In this document: piece after piece, positions 62,209 through 64,000 of the stretch
Position numbering within the stretch: position 1 is the first letter of the stretch
Layout: each line of letters begins with the position of its first letter
From: Noviherbaspirillum autotrophicum
GTDB lineage: Bacteria > Pseudomonadota > Gammaproteobacteria > Burkholderiales > Burkholderiaceae_D
DNA: 64,000 bases
Reading direction: 5' to 3'
Assembly: GCF_000818395.1 (NCBI RefSeq)
Contig: NZ_JWJG01000028.1
Location: forward strand, 4,914,615-4,978,614
Made by a program: the position numbers and the translations under genes
Notes under the pieces: generated by a model
Database searches by the model: none
The model's input: the letters and a program-made list of their open reading frames with translations, nothing else
Told to the model about the DNA's origin: nothing

Positions 62209-64000
62209 GTGAGCCCCGTGCGCGCAACCGAACCGACGGCGGTAGACGAAGCGCTGCGCGCCAGCGAAGAGAAATACCGTGAAATCCTCGAAACCATCGA
62301 GGATGTGTATTACGAAGTCGATTTGAGAGGCAAATTCGTGCTGTACAACAGCGCGTTTTGCCGCATGCTCGGCTATACGGCCGATGAACTGAGGGAACGC
62401 AGCAACCGTGATCTGCAAACCCCGGACATGGCGGCGCACACCTATCGGATCTTCAATGAAGTCTATCGCACCGGAATTCCGGCCAAGCGGTGCGACTGGG
62501 AATTGATACGCAAGGACGGCAATCCACTGATCGTCGAAAGTTCGGTGCAGCTCGTGCGTAACCGCAATGGTGACGCGACCGGATTTCGCGGCATGATGCG
62601 CGACGTGACTGCGCTGCGGAAAACGGAGCAGGCGCTGCGCGAAAGCGAAGCGAAATACCGCAGCATCATCGAGACCGTCGAAGACCCGTATTACGAAGTC
62701 GACCTGCACGGCGTGCTGGTGCTGGTCAACTCCGCGTTCTGCCGCATGCTCGGTTACACCGAAAGTGAACTGATCGGCCACAACTACCGCGACTTCCAGG
62801 GGCCGGAAGTGGCCACGCGCGTGTACACGGCCTTCAACCAGGCGTTCCGCGCCGGGATGCCGGCCAACAGTCTCGACTGGGAAATGCTGCGCAAGGATGG
62901 CTCAACCGTTACCGGCGAAGGCTCGGTGCAACTGGTGCGCGACCTCAACGGCGAAGTCACCGGATTTCGCGGCATCCTGCGCGACGTCACCGAGCGGCGC
63001 AAGATGGAACAAGCCTTGCGCGAGAGCGAGGCGCGCTTCCGGGCGCTGACCAACCTGTCGTCCGACTGGTACTGGGAACAGGATGCGGAGTTCCGGTACA
63101 CGCGCATGGACAGCCGCAACGAGAAGACCGACTCGGCGCAGCACGCGCTGCTCGGCAAGCGGCCGTGGGATGCCGGGCTGCAGCTCGACGGCTACGGCGG
63201 CTGGGAGGCGCATCGCGCACTGCTGGAAGCGCATGCGCCATTCCGCGACGTGGTCATGCACCGCCGTCTCGACGACGGCAGGCCGCACTACATCAGTGTC
63301 AGCGGCGAGGCGGTGTTCGATGCCGAGGGACGCTTCGCCGGCTACCGCGGCGTATCGCGCGAAATCACCGACCAGAAGATCGCAGAAGAACGCATCCAGC
63401 ACCTGGCCACGCACGACGCGCTGACCGGGCTGCCCAACCGCGCCATGTTCAGCCACCTGCTCGGCCTGGCGATCCCGGCGGCGCAGCGCTACCAGCGCAG
63501 CTTCGCGGTGCTGTTCATCGACCTCGACCGCTTCAAGTTCATCAACGACACGCTCGGCCACGAAGCCGGCGACAAGCTGCTCATGGAAGTGTCGGCACGC
63601 CTGCGCGAAACGCTGCGCGCCGACGACGTCGTGGCGCGGCTGGGCGGCGACGAATTCGTGGTGCTGCTACGCGAAATCGGCGACATCGAGCAGATCGCAT
63701 CGGTGGCGCGCAAGCTGCTGTCGGCCGCCATCAAGCCGGTCGAGCTGCTCGGGCGCGAGTGCCGGGTGACGGCCAGCATCGGCATCGCCATGTATCCGCA
63801 GGACGGCGAGGACGAACAGGCGCTGATGAAAAATGCCGACATCGCCATGTACTTCGCCAAGGAAGAAGGCAAGAACAATTTCCAGTTCTACTCGAAAGAC
63901 ATCAAGTCGCAGTCGCTCGAGCGCCTGCTGCTGGAAAACCATCTGCGGCGCGCCATCGACCGCGGCGAATTGTCACTGCATTATCAGGGCAAGCGCGACC
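62209..64000 (+). CDS. PAS-PAS-PAS-GGDEF-EAL protein (3' end outside the window)
   Basis: The frame starts at GTG 62209 after GGGAGG (62198-62203) and remains open to the window end, giving 597 visible residues. PAS 1 (~20-140) and PAS 2 (~145-265) are near duplicates of each other (ETIEDVYYEVDL/ETVEDPYYEVDL and NSAFCRMLGYT in both), a third PAS-like domain is at ~268-395, GGDEF at ~400-565 is intact (RLGGDEFVVLL), and an EAL domain begins at ~575. No membrane segment is visible, so it is cytoplasmic. An ATG at 62159 is out of frame. Confidence 0.88.
   Translation, partial: MSPVRATEPTAVDEALRASEEKYREILETIEDVYYEVDLRGKFVLYNSAFCRMLGYTADELRERSNRDLQTPDMAAHTYRIFNEVYRTGIPAKRCDWELIRKDGNPLIVESSVQLVRNRNGDATGFRGMMRDVTALRKTEQALRESEAKYRSIIETVEDPYYEVDLHGVLVLVNSAFCRMLGYTESELIGHNYRDFQGPEVATRVYTAFNQAFRAGMPANSLDWEMLRKDGSTVTGEGSVQLVRDLNGEVTGFRGILRDVTERRKMEQALRESEARFRALTNLSSDWYWEQDAEFRYTRMDSRNEKTDSAQHALLGKRPWDAGLQLDGYGGWEAHRALLEAHAPFRDVVMHRRLDDGRPHYISVSGEAVFDAEGRFAGYRGVSREITDQKIAEERIQHLATHDALTGLPNRAMFSHLLGLAIPAAQRYQRSFAVLFIDLDRFKFINDTLGHEAGDKLLMEVSARLRETLRADDVVARLGGDEFVVLLREIGDIEQIASVARKLLSAAIKPVELLGRECRVTASIGIAMYPQDGEDEQALMKNADIAMYFAKEEGKNNFQFYSKDIKSQSLERLLLENHLRRAIDRGELSLHYQGKRD

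Overview
The window looks like a chromosomal segment of a high-GC betaproteobacterium, most likely Burkholderiales and close to Oxalobacteraceae (Herbaspirillum, Noviherbaspirillum or Massilia-like). This rests on the GC-rich codon use, a DUF4148 secreted protein, a PHB/fatty-acid style acyl-CoA gene set and the many GGDEF/EAL proteins; it is inference from gene families, not a database match. I saw no rRNA, tRNA, CRISPR array or insertion sequence. Coding is dense on both strands, and most long antisense frames are shadows of real genes.

Layout. 1-2.1 kb: end of a small HTH protein, an ABM-type monooxygenase, an AraC regulator, an SMR (SugE/Gdx-like) exporter and a small membrane protein. 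2.2-7.1 kb (minus strand): a complete stressosome module, rsbR (globin-STAS), rsbS, rsbT and rsbX, which ends in a GGDEF/EAL protein carrying an RsbU-type N-terminal domain in place of the usual SigB branch. 7.4-10 kb: a NarL-type two-component pair. 10.2-15 kb: a lipoprotein, a DnaQ-like exonuclease, a class I DAHP synthase and two multiheme cytochromes c. 15.1-20 kb: an orphan vgrG, a LysM-muramidase effector and a probable periplasmic immunity protein, with A+T-rich DNA from late vgrG onward. 20-23.4 kb: a membrane Cache-PAS-GAF-GGDEF-EAL protein.

23.7-27 kb: a three-gene FAD-dependent sugar/alcohol dehydrogenase complex (Tat-exported small subunit, GMC subunit with a cysteine cluster, diheme cytochrome c). 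27-35 kb: a Tim44-like protein, an AI-2E-family permease, an old yellow enzyme, a membrane metallophosphoesterase, small stress-like proteins, an SMP-30-like protein and a GAF-EAL protein. 35-47 kb: an acyl-CoA catabolic regulon consisting of a TetR regulator, BKACE (DUF849), enoyl-CoA hydratase, two acyl-CoA dehydrogenases, a PECR-type SDR, a two-subunit biotin-dependent acyl-CoA carboxylase, an SCP2 protein and an acyl-CoA ligase. Its three promoter regions carry nearly the same operator-like sequence.

47-64 kb: a secreted GH16 glucanase with a small exported partner, an aldehyde dehydrogenase, a universal stress protein, a lone receiver, another PAS-GGDEF-EAL protein, an unrecognised 339-residue protein, the DUF4148 protein, a glycosyltransferase/amylo-1,6-glucosidase operon, a chemoreceptor, a GST and a PAS-PAS-PAS-GGDEF-EAL protein running off the window end. 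Five c-di-GMP turnover genes fall in 64 kb. The best candidate for an unusual system is the globin-gated stressosome wired to c-di-GMP degradation; next are the TetR/acyl-CoA carboxylase/BKACE regulon and the vgrG effector-immunity cassette.
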